Assembly: GCA_964619265.1 (NCBI GenBank)
Contig: CAZUCE010000022.1
Coordinates: forward strand, 3,240-67,239
Origin: CAZUCE01 sp964619265
GTDB lineage: Bacteria; Planctomycetota; UBA1135; GCA-002686595
DNA length: 64,000 bases
Reading direction: 5' to 3'
The notes below the pieces were generated by a model. The model was not told the origin of the DNA and ran no database searches. It saw only the letters and a list, made by a program, of their open reading frames with translations. This document shows, in pieces, positions 41,675-51,190 of this stretch. Each line of letters begins with the position of its first letter. Position 1 is the first letter of the stretch. The translations under genes and the position numbers were made by a program.

Positions 41675-44600
41675 AGCACATCCTTCTGCTTGTCTCGCGC
41701 TCGCTGCTGGTGGGCTGCGTCGCTTCAAGTTCGCTCGCCTCGCGAGCGGAGGCTCAGCAACCCGAGCTCCGCCATCAGCTCTACCGCTTCGTGGGCCAAG
41801 AACCTCAAGAGGCGTTCGGGCGATCCGCGGTGGCGTTGGGGGACCTGGACGGCGACGGTCGCGGCGACTTCGCCGTGGCGGCTCCTCGCAGTTACGTGGG
41901 TGGACGCGGGTCGGTCAGCGTGTGGAGCGGAGCGAACGGCCAGACGCTCTACCGTTTGGAAGCGAATCCCTCGGCCGATGGCCTGTCGGATCGCTTTGGG
42001 ATGGCCCTTGCGAACCTAGGGGACCTCGATGGCGACGGCGCCGATGATCTGGTGATCGGGGCTCCCTGGGACGACGATGGCGGTAGTCAAACCGGGTCGT
42101 GTTTCGTCTTTTCAGGGAGAACCGGAAGTCCGCTCGCGGATCTCAACGGCACGGTCCTGCTCGGTGAGTTTGGAAGCGACCTGGAGCCGCTTGGCGACAT
42201 CAACGCCGACGGTTTGCCTGACCTTGCGGTTGGAGCCTCGCGAGCGGGTGAAGTGCGCGTGATTTCGGGCGAGTGGATTCTCACCACCGGTCAGGGTGCG
42301 CTCCCGCAGTCGGCCCCGTTCCTGTGGTCGACCACGCTGGCCCCCGATGGGGGAACGACGTTGGCCGCAACCGCGGACCTAGATGGCGATGGCGTTCGCG
42401 ATTTGGCTGTCGGGCAACCCCGCGATGGGGGCGATCCGGATCACCCCACCGGGCGAGTGGTGCTGCTGAGCGGCGCGACAGGCGGCGTGCTGGGGAGCTT
42501 TGAGGGAACCGAGGATGAGGAATTCGGGTTCGCGCTCCAAAATTGCGGCGACGTGACCGGCGATGGGGTGACCGATCTGGCCGTGGGAGTTCCTGGGGCC
42601 GGGCTCGTCACGGATCCGGCGCCGGGCAGCTTGCGGGTGTTCGATGGAGCCTCGGTCGCCTCGTTTGCCCAAGGGGCGGCTCCTGCGCCCCTTGAGATCT
42701 GGCGCGCGGACGGGGAACCGGGCATCGAGCGATTCGGTTTTGCGATTGCCGCGGGCGACTGGAACGGCGATGGAGTGGCGGATGTGGCCGCGACGGCCGT
42801 CGGCGGACCAGACGGCGGATTCTTGCGAGGATTCAACGGGTCGACCGGGCAACTGTGGATGGAGCTGGGCGGCGAGGTGGAAAGTGCTCGGCCCGGCCTG
42901 TCGCTGGCTTCAGGGGGAGACATCAATGGCGACGGGCGCGATGACTTGCTGCTTGGCGCTCCGCGCGCTGGCTCGGCCGGGGAAGGCGCCCTGCGGGCTT
43001 TTTCCGGCGTGGGGCTGAGTTTGACCGCTAGCGGTCACGAGATTTCGGTCGACACCGGCGGCAGCGTGGAACTGAATTTGTTCGGCGGTCCGCCGGCCGC
43101 CCACTTGGTTCATCTGATTCTCGGCTCCGCCAGCGGCACCAGTCCGGGCATCCCGACTCCGATTGGGGTCCTGCCGCTGAACTTTGACGCCTACACCACC
43201 TACACGATCTCGCCAAAACCCGAACTGCAGGGTTTCGTGGGAGCCTTCGATGCAGCGGGGGACTCGTCGGCGACCCTGTCTCTCCCTGGGCCGCTGGGAC
43301 CGGGCCTGATTGGACTCGAGCTGCACTATGCCTGGGTGGCGCTCGACTTCACCCAGGCCAGCGATCCGCCGTCCGCGCTATCGGTCGCAATCCCGATTCG
43401 GTTCATCTCGGATGATTGCTCGGTCCTGAGCGGAGCGCCCGATTGCAACGGCAATGGAAAGTCCGACCTGTGCGATATCGCAGACGGAACCAGCGCGGAT
43501 TGCAATGGAAACGGGATCCCCGACGAATGCGATTTGGCGAGCGGCACGAGTCTAGATCTCGACCACGACTTCCTTCCCGACGAGTGCCAGCGGGATCGGT
43601 TTGTGAATGTGGCAGCTGCCCCCGGTGGTGACGGCTCCAGCTGGGGGAACGCCTGGAACAACCTGAGCGTGGCGATCGGCGCCAGCGAGCCCTACGACCG
43701 CCTATGGATCGCCCAAGGGACCTATCGCTTGACCTCGACGAACGACAGCTTCGTCTTGCCGCCACGCCGGGCTTTCTATGGGGGCTTTGCCGGATTTGAA
43801 ACGGAGCTGTCCCAGCGGGACCCCGAGGCGTTCCCGACGATTCTGACCGGCGACGTGAATGCCGACGACGGCCCAGGTTTCCTCGGAGCGACCGAGAATT
43901 CTTGGACAGTCCTGGCTGTTCCCTTCTCGAGCGATCGCAGCTCGTTGGCCGATGGCCTGACCCTACGAGGCGGCTATGCGGACGAGTTGGGGAGCTGCCT
44001 GTTCTGGGGCGTGTATTCGATCGGTTGTACCGGGGGAGGCGTCAACTGCCTCGGCTCGCCGACTTTCAGGCAGTGCATTTTTGAAGACAACTTCGGAGGC
44101 CTACAGGGGGGCGGTTTGTTTACGGCCGGTGCCCCGAGTTTCGAGCGATGCATGTTCCGCCGCAACGAAGCCTTGGCCGGTGGGGCCGTCTTCACCGAGA
44201 TCGGCGGAGCCCCCGTTTTCGTGAGCTGTAGCTTTGTACAGAACGCCGCCGGGGAAGGCGGAGCGATAGCCAGCCTCGGCGCGAGTTCGGATGGGCCGCG
44301 CGGGACGAATTGTCTGTTCAGCGGGAATTCGGCCGTGACCGCAGGCGGTGCCTTGTGGGCTCTCGACGTTTCGCCCAGTTTTACCCAGTGCACGTTCCAT
44401 GGGAATACGACCCAGGGTCAGGGAGCCGCGACCTACGGACTTGGCACGGCAAACCTGGGCCTGTTCAACTCCATCTTGTGGGGGAACTCCGCACTGGGTG
44501 CCTTTGGAGAGGCCGCTCAGATCGCTGGGGTTCCGCCTTCGATGACGCGCTGCCTGGTGGAGGGTTGGACCGGGACTTTGCCGGGCGCGGCGACCGGTGG

Positions 44601-44883
44601 CGGCGACCCGGATTTTTTGGATCCGCTGGGCGCGGACCTGCTGGCCGGAACCGGTGATGAGGATCTCCGCCTCGGCCCGGCCTCGGCGGGCGTCGACAAT
44701 GGAATCAACGCAGGAAGCGGCATGGACGAGCTGGACCTCGATCGAGATGGGCTCGTTCTTGAACCTGTGCCCTTCGATTTGGACGGCAATCCGCGCAATC
44801 AGGACGACCCAGCAATTCCCGACGCCGGCGTGGGCGCGGGTTCCATCGTGGATCGAGGAGCCTACGAGCGTCCAGGACCGTGA
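41671..44883 (+). CDS. Giant secreted FG-GAP / dockerin-like / beta-helix protein
   Basis: 1070 residues; the ATG overlaps the previous stop. A signal peptide comes first (LLLVSRSLLVGCVASSSLAS). Seven FG-GAP repeats between about residues 57 and 430, each with a Ca-loop such as LGDLDGDGRGDFAVAAP or GGDINGDGRDDLLLGAP, fit a seven-bladed integrin-like propeller. A beta-domain follows. Then at about 590-640 come two and a half dockerin-like Ca loops (DCNGNGKSDLCD, DCNGNGIPDECD). The right-handed beta-helix domain at about 645-1060 has GGGVNCLGSPTFRQCIFEDN-type rungs (choice-of-anchor-Q style). It probably serves surface adhesion or glycan interaction; no catalytic site seen. Confidence 0.88.
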   Translation: MKHILLLVSRSLLVGCVASSSLASRAEAQQPELRHQLYRFVGQEPQEAFGRSAVALGDLDGDGRGDFAVAAPRSYVGGRGSVSVWSGANGQTLYRLEANPSADGLSDRFGMALANLGDLDGDGADDLVIGAPWDDDGGSQTGSCFVFSGRTGSPLADLNGTVLLGEFGSDLEPLGDINADGLPDLAVGASRAGEVRVISGEWILTTGQGALPQSAPFLWSTTLAPDGGTTLAATADLDGDGVRDLAVGQPRDGGDPDHPTGRVVLLSGATGGVLGSFEGTEDEEFGFALQNCGDVTGDGVTDLAVGVPGAGLVTDPAPGSLRVFDGASVASFAQGAAPAPLEIWRADGEPGIERFGFAIAAGDWNGDGVADVAATAVGGPDGGFLRGFNGSTGQLWMELGGEVESARPGLSLASGGDINGDGRDDLLLGAPRAGSAGEGALRAFSGVGLSLTASGHEISVDTGGSVELNLFGGPPAAHLVHLILGSASGTSPGIPTPIGVLPLNFDAYTTYTISPKPELQGFVGAFDAAGDSSATLSLPGPLGPGLIGLELHYAWVALDFTQASDPPSALSVAIPIRFISDDCSVLSGAPDCNGNGKSDLCDIADGTSADCNGNGIPDECDLASGTSLDLDHDFLPDECQRDRFVNVAAAPGGDGSSWGNAWNNLSVAIGASEPYDRLWIAQGTYRLTSTNDSFVLPPRRAFYGGFAGFETELSQRDPEAFPTILTGDVNADDGPGFLGATENSWTVLAVPFSSDRSSLADGLTLRGGYADELGSCLFWGVYSIGCTGGGVNCLGSPTFRQCIFEDNFGGLQGGGLFTAGAPSFERCMFRRNEALAGGAVFTEIGGAPVFVSCSFVQNAAGEGGAIASLGASSDGPRGTNCLFSGNSAVTAGGALWALDVSPSFTQCTFHGNTTQGQGAATYGLGTANLGLFNSILWGNSALGAFGEAAQIAGVPPSMTRCLVEGWTGTLPGAATGGGDPDFLDPLGADLLAGTGDEDLRLGPASAGVDNGINAGSGMDELDLDRDGLVLEPVPFDLDGNPRNQDDPAIPDAGVGAGSIVDRGAYERPGP

Positions 44884-45009
44884 ATCGACTGGCTGCCAGG
44901 ATCGCGACAGGGCGGGAGACCAGGCCAAGTGCCCCGTCGTGCGAACCAATGGACCGTGGAGTTTGACCGCCTTTGCGAGCCGGCGAGCGGGGCTTCTCGA
45001 AGGGGGAAG

Positions 45010-46344
45010 CTAGCGGGCGCTTTCGGTGATCTCGATCATGCGCTCCAGCGAAAGGCGGGCTTGTGCGATCAGCTCACCGCGCTCGGATTCGTCTAGGCGA
45101 TCGCGGCTCATGCTTTGCTCGTCGACCGCATCACCGGACAAAACTCGGTTGATGTCGGGCGCCTCGCCCTTGCGCAGCAGGTCGAGCATGCCCACCAGAT
45201 GGGGGGGGTCGTTGCGGCTCATGGTGGCACAACCGCATCCGCCGACGCCGAGTCCCTGCTCAGGAATCTCAGCCAAATGACGGATTTCGACGCCACGTCG
45301 CTCGGCTTGCTCGCGCGCGTTGCGCACGAAATGTCCTTCGGTTCCGATGACGAGTTTGGAACCCCTGGGAGCTTCCATGACGGCCTTCCAAAGATAGGCG
45401 GTACTCCCCGACCCGTCGGCAGCTCGAACCGCGTCGATTGGGCTCTCGGGGTGAACGAGCACCCGGTAGTCGCGCTCGCGCCACCACTCGACCTGTTCGG
45501 CAGAGAAGATGGTGTGCACACCGCAGGCCGATCCCCACAGGATCATCTCAGCCCGGTCGAGTTCCGTTTGCATCGACTCTAGATCGATTGCACCGCGACT
45601 GGGATCGGGCAGCGTGACGAGCTTGTCGAGCTGCATGCCGAGCTTGTCGGCAGTGTTTCGGCCTAGGTGCTGGTCGGGGACGAACACAATCTTCTTCCCC
45701 TGCTGGCGCGCCCAGTCGACGACGAGGTGCGCATTCGAGCTGGTGCAAACAGCACCACCGGTGCGGCCAGCGATCGACTTGATGCGGCCCGAAGTGTTCA
45801 TGTAGGCGACGACGAGAACATCGTCCCCGTAGCGGTCGATCAGTTGATCGGTCACCGGAGCGACCATCCAATCCTTGGCCAGCATCTCCATCGTGCAGCC
45901 GGCCTTCGGATTGGTGATCCAGACGTTTTGATCGTCGTTGGCCAGAATCGCAATGGTCTCGGCCATGAAGTGGACCGCCGACTCGACGATGACCTTCTTC
46001 TCGGGCCGGTTGCGAGCCGCCAGGGCGAGGGCGTAGGAGTCGGCCACTTCGCCGCCGAAGGACTCGACCAGCTTTACGATCTCGCCGCCCATGTAGTAGT
46101 GGGCCAGCATCAGCAGCGAATCCCCGAAATGGTCGAGGGCCGGATGCATGTAGCCCTCCATCCACTTCAAAACGGTCTCGGCTCTGCGATCGGGGAGAGC
46201 GAGGAATTCTTCGGCGTAGGGCTGGAACTCCGGCTGGTACCAATCGAGTGGCAGGGCCGTCTGGCAGATGTTGAGGTCGGGTTCGAGCTGAATGCCGCTC
46301 GGCGTGCCGCCGGCGTCGTGGGGGGAAGTCTGGGTGGTCGCCAT
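45010..46344 (-). CDS. nadA: Quinolinate synthase
   Basis: 444 residues from the ATG at 46344; the frame is open 9 codons further upstream. It condenses iminoaspartate with dihydroxyacetone phosphate to quinolinate in NAD synthesis. NadA features are LLMLAHYYMGGEIVKL, ADSYALALAA, VWITNPKAGCTMEMLA, VVAYMNTSGRIKS, VFVPDQHLGRNTADKLG and GTEGHFVRNAREQAE. Likely [4Fe-4S] cysteines are Cys150, Cys274 (WGSACGVH) and one of Cys370/372 (GVGGCGCATM). It is about 100 residues longer than the Escherichia coli enzyme, like many non-proteobacterial forms. nadB and nadC are not nearby. Confidence 0.93.
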   Translation of the reverse strand: MATTQTSPHDAGGTPSGIQLEPDLNICQTALPLDWYQPEFQPYAEEFLALPDRRAETVLKWMEGYMHPALDHFGDSLLMLAHYYMGGEIVKLVESFGGEVADSYALALAARNRPEKKVIVESAVHFMAETIAILANDDQNVWITNPKAGCTMEMLAKDWMVAPVTDQLIDRYGDDVLVVAYMNTSGRIKSIAGRTGGAVCTSSNAHLVVDWARQQGKKIVFVPDQHLGRNTADKLGMQLDKLVTLPDPSRGAIDLESMQTELDRAEMILWGSACGVHTIFSAEQVEWWRERDYRVLVHPESPIDAVRAADGSGSTAYLWKAVMEAPRGSKLVIGTEGHFVRNAREQAERRGVEIRHLAEIPEQGLGVGGCGCATMSRNDPPHLVGMLDLLRKGEAPDINRVLSGDAVDEQSMSRDRLDESERGELIAQARLSLERMIEITESAR

Positions 46345-46524
46345 GCCGGATCTTAGGCCGCCCGGGGCCAATTTCGTTCACGGGGCGGGGCAGGTTCATT
46401 GGCTGGGCCGGGCGGATTCACTCGCTGGGATGGACAGGGGGGGCGCTCTGCCGGACTTTCTGCGGCCGCAAGCCGAGCTTCTGTGGAAGCCGGCCGGCTC
46501 TCCAGGCCGCTAGACTGCGCGGAC

Positions 46525-47394
46525 ATGAAAGTCCTCTCCGATTTCGATGGCGTCTGGACCGACCCTTGCGCCGAAGGCGCTGCGGTGCGCCAGGAACTGG
46601 TGGAGCAGGCCGGGCGCGCCGCCGGGATCGAACTCGAGGAGGCGCAGCGAGACTTCGAGGAGTTCGAGCGCGCGGTACTCGCGAAACCGAGGGACTACGG
46701 CTGGATCTCGGCCGGCCGCCTGACCGCCTTCGCCGACGAGGATCCGTTCTGCCTCCCGAGCGGCCTGGCGGGATGGGTGGAATCCGCTCCTGGCCAGCGC
46801 GAGCGGGCCTATCGCCAGGCGATTTTGGGAGCCGGGCATGCCAGCCTTTCGAGTTTTGCTGACCACTGCTTCCACGCGGCGACCGCGCGCCTGCGCGCCG
46901 AGCATCCCCCGGCCATGCTGCCCGAGAGCCGTGCTCACTTCGATCAGCTGATCGAGGCCGGGGCGGAGGTGGTGGTGGTTTCCAACAGCAGCGAGGAAAA
47001 AGTCGTGGGCTGGTTCCGTTCGATTGGCGTCGATGCGGGGGTCGAGCAGGGAAGGGCCCTGCGGGTGGTGGGCTCTGCGCGCAAGTTTGAGCTGGGAGCC
47101 AGTGGAGAGGCGCTTTCTGTGGCCGGCCGTGAAGTTCAAGTCGACCGGCCGCTCTACCGAGCTGTGCTCGAGACGGAGGGGCCCGACGTGGTCCTTGGCG
47201 ATGTTTTTTCTCTAGACCTGGCGCTACCGCACTTCTTGCGCCTGAAGAAGGCTCCTGGAGCTCCCAGGCACACCGTTCTGCGTCGCAACGCCTACTCGCC
47301 CGATTGGGTCACAGAGAAGTTCGCGGACGGGGCGATCGATCACGTGGTCGACTCGGTGGGTGAGCTCGCAGTGCTCATCCAAAAACTCGACTGA
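46525..47394 (+). CDS. HAD-superfamily hydrolase-like protein
   Basis: 289 residues from the ATG at 46525. Motif I is degenerate: MKVLSDFDGVWTDP has DFDGV where classic enzymes have DxDGT, but both Asp are present. Motif II-like VVVVSNSSEEKVVGWF and a late DVVLGDVFSLDLALPHFL (motif III/IV-type acidic residues) follow. There is a helical cap around 40-140. A cytoplasmic phosphatase acting on a small metabolite is plausible; substrate unknown. It is 23 bases upstream of the OPA-type transporter gene, with which it is probably co-transcribed. Such pairing could suggest phosphorylated-sugar or glycerol-phosphate metabolism. Confidence 0.75.
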   Translation: MKVLSDFDGVWTDPCAEGAAVRQELVEQAGRAAGIELEEAQRDFEEFERAVLAKPRDYGWISAGRLTAFADEDPFCLPSGLAGWVESAPGQRERAYRQAILGAGHASLSSFADHCFHAATARLRAEHPPAMLPESRAHFDQLIEAGAEVVVVSNSSEEKVVGWFRSIGVDAGVEQGRALRVVGSARKFELGASGEALSVAGREVQVDRPLYRAVLETEGPDVVLGDVFSLDLALPHFLRLKKAPGAPRHTVLRRNAYSPDWVTEKFADGAIDHVVDSVGELAVLIQKLD

Positions 47395-47417
47395 TTCCCC
47401 CCTTCCGGTTCGCCCTT

Positions 47418-48920
47418 ATGTTCGAACGGCTTGCTCAGTTCGCCGTACTCCCCGTTGGGGTTCGAGAGTTCTTACCCATCGCGTTGCTGCTCGTGGTAGT
47501 GACGATCGTGCTGTGCCGGCTGCCCAAAGTCGACGTGGGACACGGCGATCGGTTCCGGCGGCGGCGAGTCATGAACTGGCTACCCCTTGGCCTGACCTAC
47601 GCGTTCCTTTACATGGGCCGCTACAACCTGAAGGTCTCGAAGTTTGCTTTCGAGGAGATGCAGGTGGCGGATGGGTCCGCGTTGATGGGCAACGACGATT
47701 TTGGCTGGATCTTCGGGGTTGGCACCTACGTGTACGGCTTCTCGTTCCTGCTGAATGGTCCCCTGACCGATCGGTTCGGTGGCAAGCTGGCTATCTTGAT
47801 CGGCGCGGCGGGCGCATCGGTTGCCAATCTTGCGATGGGCTTGTGCACTTGGTCGATCCTGACGGGCGGACCTGGATCTGAGCTGATCGTCGAGAACTTC
47901 GCGGTCGTGTTCGGTCTGTTGTACTCCCTGAACATGTACTTCCAGAGCTTCGGTGCCGTCGCAATTGTCAAGGTCAATGCACCTTGGTTTCACGTGCGCG
48001 AGCGAGGCGTCTTTGGGGCCATTTTCGGCATCCTGATTTCGCTTGGGGTCTACTTCGCCTACGACGTGGGCGGGATGATTCTGGACTCAGAAGCTCTGGG
48101 CCTCACCTGGGTGTTTTTCATGCCGGCTGCCCTGCTTGCGGCTTTTTGGGTGATCGACTTGTTGGTGGTGCGCAATACGCCAGAGGCCGCCGGCCTGGCC
48201 GGCTTCGATACGGCCGATGCTTCCTCGGGGGATGACGGGCCGCGCAAGAGTGCGCTCGAGGTGTTCCAGCTGATGCTCAGGAATCCGGTGATCGTCACGA
48301 TCGCTGTGGTGGAGTTTTGCTCCGGATTTCTACGTCAAGCGATCATGCAGTGGTACCGCACCTTCGCGAAGCAAACCGATGGCGCGCTGGGCCTCAAGGG
48401 AGATTTCGTCTACGAGCATTGGGGGATGCTGTTGTGCTGCGCTGGGATTCTGGGGGGCGTCTTTGCGGGAACCCTCTCGGACCATTTGTTCAAGAGTCGC
48501 CGGGGCCCCGTCGCCGCAGTTCTCTACGGGTTGATGCTGGCCGGGACGACCGCCTTGGTTTTTGCCTACGAGTCCCCGCTCGTGGGTTGGCTTGTGCTGT
48601 TCCTCTCGATGGCCGTGATCGGTGTCCACGGCATGCTCTCGGGAACCGCCTCGATGGATTTTGGAGGCAAGAAAAATGTCGGGGTCGCGGTCGGAATCAT
48701 CGACGGTTTCGTCTATATGGGAGCGGCCGTCATGTCGGTGACCTATGGCGTCCTCCTGCCGAGGGAAGAGTTTGATTCCACCGGCGAGTTGTCCGGGCCC
48801 GCCCTGGATCCGGGGAATTGGAAGGCCTGGCCGATGGCGATGGTCCCCGTAGCGGCCCTAGGGTTCCTCCTGGCTTTGAGGCTTTGGAACGCGCGGCCTG
48901 CTCCGAAGGCCTCCTCCTAG
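47418..48920 (+). CDS. MFS transporter of the organophosphate:phosphate antiporter (GlpT/UhpT-like) group
   Basis: 500 residues. An extra N-terminal helix (FLPIALLLVVVTIVL) comes before the 12-helix core. GLTYAFLYMGRYNLKVSKF matches the OPA motif in TM1 (YxxxYxxR.N), then FGVGTYVYGFSFLLNGPLTD, DRFGGKLAI and, in the second half, GVAVGIIDGFVYMGAAVMS. Probable substrates are phosphorylated C3 or sugar compounds; not proven. It lies between a HAD protein and a radical SAM enzyme in the same direction. Confidence 0.85.
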   Translation: MFERLAQFAVLPVGVREFLPIALLLVVVTIVLCRLPKVDVGHGDRFRRRRVMNWLPLGLTYAFLYMGRYNLKVSKFAFEEMQVADGSALMGNDDFGWIFGVGTYVYGFSFLLNGPLTDRFGGKLAILIGAAGASVANLAMGLCTWSILTGGPGSELIVENFAVVFGLLYSLNMYFQSFGAVAIVKVNAPWFHVRERGVFGAIFGILISLGVYFAYDVGGMILDSEALGLTWVFFMPAALLAAFWVIDLLVVRNTPEAAGLAGFDTADASSGDDGPRKSALEVFQLMLRNPVIVTIAVVEFCSGFLRQAIMQWYRTFAKQTDGALGLKGDFVYEHWGMLLCCAGILGGVFAGTLSDHLFKSRRGPVAAVLYGLMLAGTTALVFAYESPLVGWLVLFLSMAVIGVHGMLSGTASMDFGGKKNVGVAVGIIDGFVYMGAAVMSVTYGVLLPREEFDSTGELSGPALDPGNWKAWPMAMVPVAALGFLLALRLWNARPAPKASS

Positions 48921-49048
48921 AGGCCTCCTCCCGAAGGCCCTGGGGGCTTCGGGCCCGTTTTCCGAGAACCAGGGGGCGGGCACCAGACGGGTCGTCTCAC
49001 CCAGGTGGAAGATTCAAACTTGGCGTAGACTGGGCGCCGCGGGACGTT

Positions 49049-50248
49049 TTGTTTACGCATTCTTCTGAAACCGGAACCGCCCGGAATACACCTTTGGAGC
49101 CCTTTACTCTGCGCCAGGCCGCCAACAAGGCCAAGAACCAGCTCGAGACTCGTCTTCAGCGGACGACGCTTCGCTCGAAGCCGGTCGTCGTGGACCTGGT
49201 GGTCACCAAGGCTTGCAATTTGGCTTGCACGTTTTGCAAGGACTACGAGCACCCGGGCGCGAAGAAGGTTGAGCGCGAGAACTTCGAGAAAGTCGCCGCC
49301 GAGCTCTTCCCGACCGCCCGCTGGTTGAATATTTGTTCCGGTGGCGAGCCTTATTTGCACAACGGACTCGAGGACTTACTGCGGCTCGCGAAAAAATACA
49401 AACTCAAGAATTGGGTGCTCTCGAATGCGATGCTCCTCAAGGAAGATCGCGTGCGGCAGATTTTCGCAGAAGGCCTTATCGACTCCCACGGTTTTTCGAT
49501 CGATGGCATTGAAGAGGAAACGGTCGAGACGATTCGAGTCAATGCGAAACTGCCGACCATCCTCGAGAAGCTCGATATGGTTCTGAGACTCCGCGAAGAA
49601 GCCGGCGGGATTAAGCCTGAGATCGTGATTCGGTACGCGCTTATGCGGCGGAACCTAGAAGAACTGCCGCGCGCCGTTGAGTACTGGGGGGAGCGGGGAG
49701 CCGACCGTTTGGACACCGGTTATCTCTCTTTGGCCAATGGCATCGAGGAGAGCGAGAGTCTGTTCTTCCACCAGGATCTCGCAGCGAGAGTCTTCGACGA
49801 GGCGCGGCGCGTGGCTGAGCGGTACCCAAGCCTGATGTTGCGATTGCCGAAGCTGCTCGCGGAACAAGAACGCCTCAAGCAGGAGCCGAGCCCGTGCACG
49901 GCTCCTTGGGATTTCGTGATGATCGACACAAGCGGAGCGATCCTGCCTTGCTACCGGGCCTTCGAAGCCCTCACCATGGGCAACCTCTACACGGGCAAGG
50001 GTGGGTCGTTCTCAGACATCTGGAATGGCAAGGACTACCAAGCCCTGCGCGCGACCGTGAACGATGACTCCAAGCCCAAGCATTATGGCTACTGCGCCGT
50101 ATGCGAGAATCGCTACGGCTGGTCCGATCTGAAAGCTCACCTGGGCGACGAGACCTGGGCCGAAACCGCTGCCGGTGGCGACGTGGTCTTTGATCACAAG
50201 CGCAAGGGATTCAAGTCGTTCGAAGAGTCCGGCAAGGCGCAAAGCTGA
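49049..50248 (+). CDS. Radical SAM protein with SPASM-type C-terminus
   Basis: 399 residues from a proposed TTG at 49049. The frame is open upstream into the transporter gene, and later starts are also possible before the conserved part at residue ~45. The radical SAM cluster is Cys56-x3-Cys60-x2-Cys63 (KACNLACTFCKDYEHPG), followed by NICSGGEPYLHNG and GFSIDGIEEETVETIR. The SPASM-like C-terminus has SPCTAPWDFVMIDTSGAI, LPCYRAF and GYCAVCENRYGW, supplying further Fe-S cysteines. Relatives modify peptides or sugars; no precursor-peptide gene is seen beside it. Codon use is somewhat less GC-rich than in its neighbours. Confidence 0.85.
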   Translation: MFTHSSETGTARNTPLEPFTLRQAANKAKNQLETRLQRTTLRSKPVVVDLVVTKACNLACTFCKDYEHPGAKKVERENFEKVAAELFPTARWLNICSGGEPYLHNGLEDLLRLAKKYKLKNWVLSNAMLLKEDRVRQIFAEGLIDSHGFSIDGIEEETVETIRVNAKLPTILEKLDMVLRLREEAGGIKPEIVIRYALMRRNLEELPRAVEYWGERGADRLDTGYLSLANGIEESESLFFHQDLAARVFDEARRVAERYPSLMLRLPKLLAEQERLKQEPSPCTAPWDFVMIDTSGAILPCYRAFEALTMGNLYTGKGGSFSDIWNGKDYQALRATVNDDSKPKHYGYCAVCENRYGWSDLKAHLGDETWAETAAGGDVVFDHKRKGFKSFEESGKAQS

Positions 50249-50255
50249 GGATAAC

Positions 50256-50274
50256 GGCCCTCGACCGGAGGGCC
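50256..50274. terminator. GC hairpin between convergent genes
   Basis: GGCCCTC, loop GACCG, GAGGGCC: a perfect 7-bp stem starting 8 bases after the radical SAM gene's stop. It is a probable terminator, although no T-run follows. Confidence 0.65.
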
Positions 50275-50384
50275 ACCAGGGGAGGACGGCATTCGCCGGA
50301 GGGGGCTAGGATTCCTCTCCTCAACCTGACCTAGGCGCCTCTGGTTGAGGGCTTCGAGAGCTGAGCCTGCTTGTGTCGCTTGCG

Positions 50385-51083
50385 CTATTGGCCGAAGCCT
50401 GGGTTTTGGAGGATGCGGACCGCGACCTGCTGGCCGGTGACAGAGAATCCTGTGTACTCGTATTTCACACCGGTTCGGGCAACGTATTCCTGGAAGGCCT
50501 TGAACTCGTGCTGCCTCCAGCGGTGGAAGTTGTAGTACTCATCGAAAAGCACGATGGCGCCTGGTTGCAAGCGTGGGCCGAGGAGCTCGAAGATCGTGAC
50601 CGTCGAAGAATATAGATCACAATCCACGTGGAGGAAGGCAACGGGATCCGGTTGCCCGGCCAGGAACTCTGGGAGAGTCTTCTCGAAGTAGCCCAAATGA
50701 AGCTCGACGTTGGCCGGCAATTTGGGGCGCTTCTTCTGGGCGAAGGAACCGATCGGGTTGCCATTCCAGTGTTCCTGGATGCCTTCGAAGGAATCAAAGC
50801 CATGAACCGCGCCGGAAACCTCGGACGCGATCCAACGCATGGATTTGCCTCGGCCTACACCGAACTCGAGATACAGGCCGGGCTGGGTGACCTGCCCCAG
50901 CGTGTGATGGACCAGGGTTTTGTGTTTTTCGAAGTACGGAGCATCGGGCATGTGCTCCTGGATGTACTCGTGGGTTTCACGTTTGGCCTGGCTGTCCATT
51001 TCATACAGCAGGTTGGACGCATGGTGCTTCAACATGAAGCGACGGAACAGATACTCGGTCGGAGTTCGTTTGAACAGCGGCAT
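50385..51083 (-). CDS. TylF/MycF-type O-methyltransferase
   Basis: 232 residues. The family signature is seen in GLYLEFGVGRGKSMRWIA (SAM loop), HGFDSFEGIQEHW, LHLGYFEKTLPEFLA and the metal-binding AFLHVDCDLYSSTVTIFELL, then GAIVLFDEYYNF. TylF-like enzymes methylate sugar hydroxyls, usually Mg-dependently; many bacterial members act on surface glycans. It is convergent with the radical SAM gene and 107 bases downstream of the P5C dehydrogenase gene's end on the same strand. The operon link is uncertain. Confidence 0.85.
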   Translation of the reverse strand: MPLFKRTPTEYLFRRFMLKHHASNLLYEMDSQAKRETHEYIQEHMPDAPYFEKHKTLVHHTLGQVTQPGLYLEFGVGRGKSMRWIASEVSGAVHGFDSFEGIQEHWNGNPIGSFAQKKRPKLPANVELHLGYFEKTLPEFLAGQPDPVAFLHVDCDLYSSTVTIFELLGPRLQPGAIVLFDEYYNFHRWRQHEFKAFQEYVARTGVKYEYTGFSVTGQQVAVRILQNPGFGQ

Positions 51084-51190
51084 GGAGGGCGCGCGGGAGC
51101 GGAGCAGGAGTCCGGTGCGAAAAGGAGAGGGTTGCTGGAGAGCTTCGCGGACCGCCGCCCCGGATGGGGCGGCGCGGCGGGCGGAGCGGG

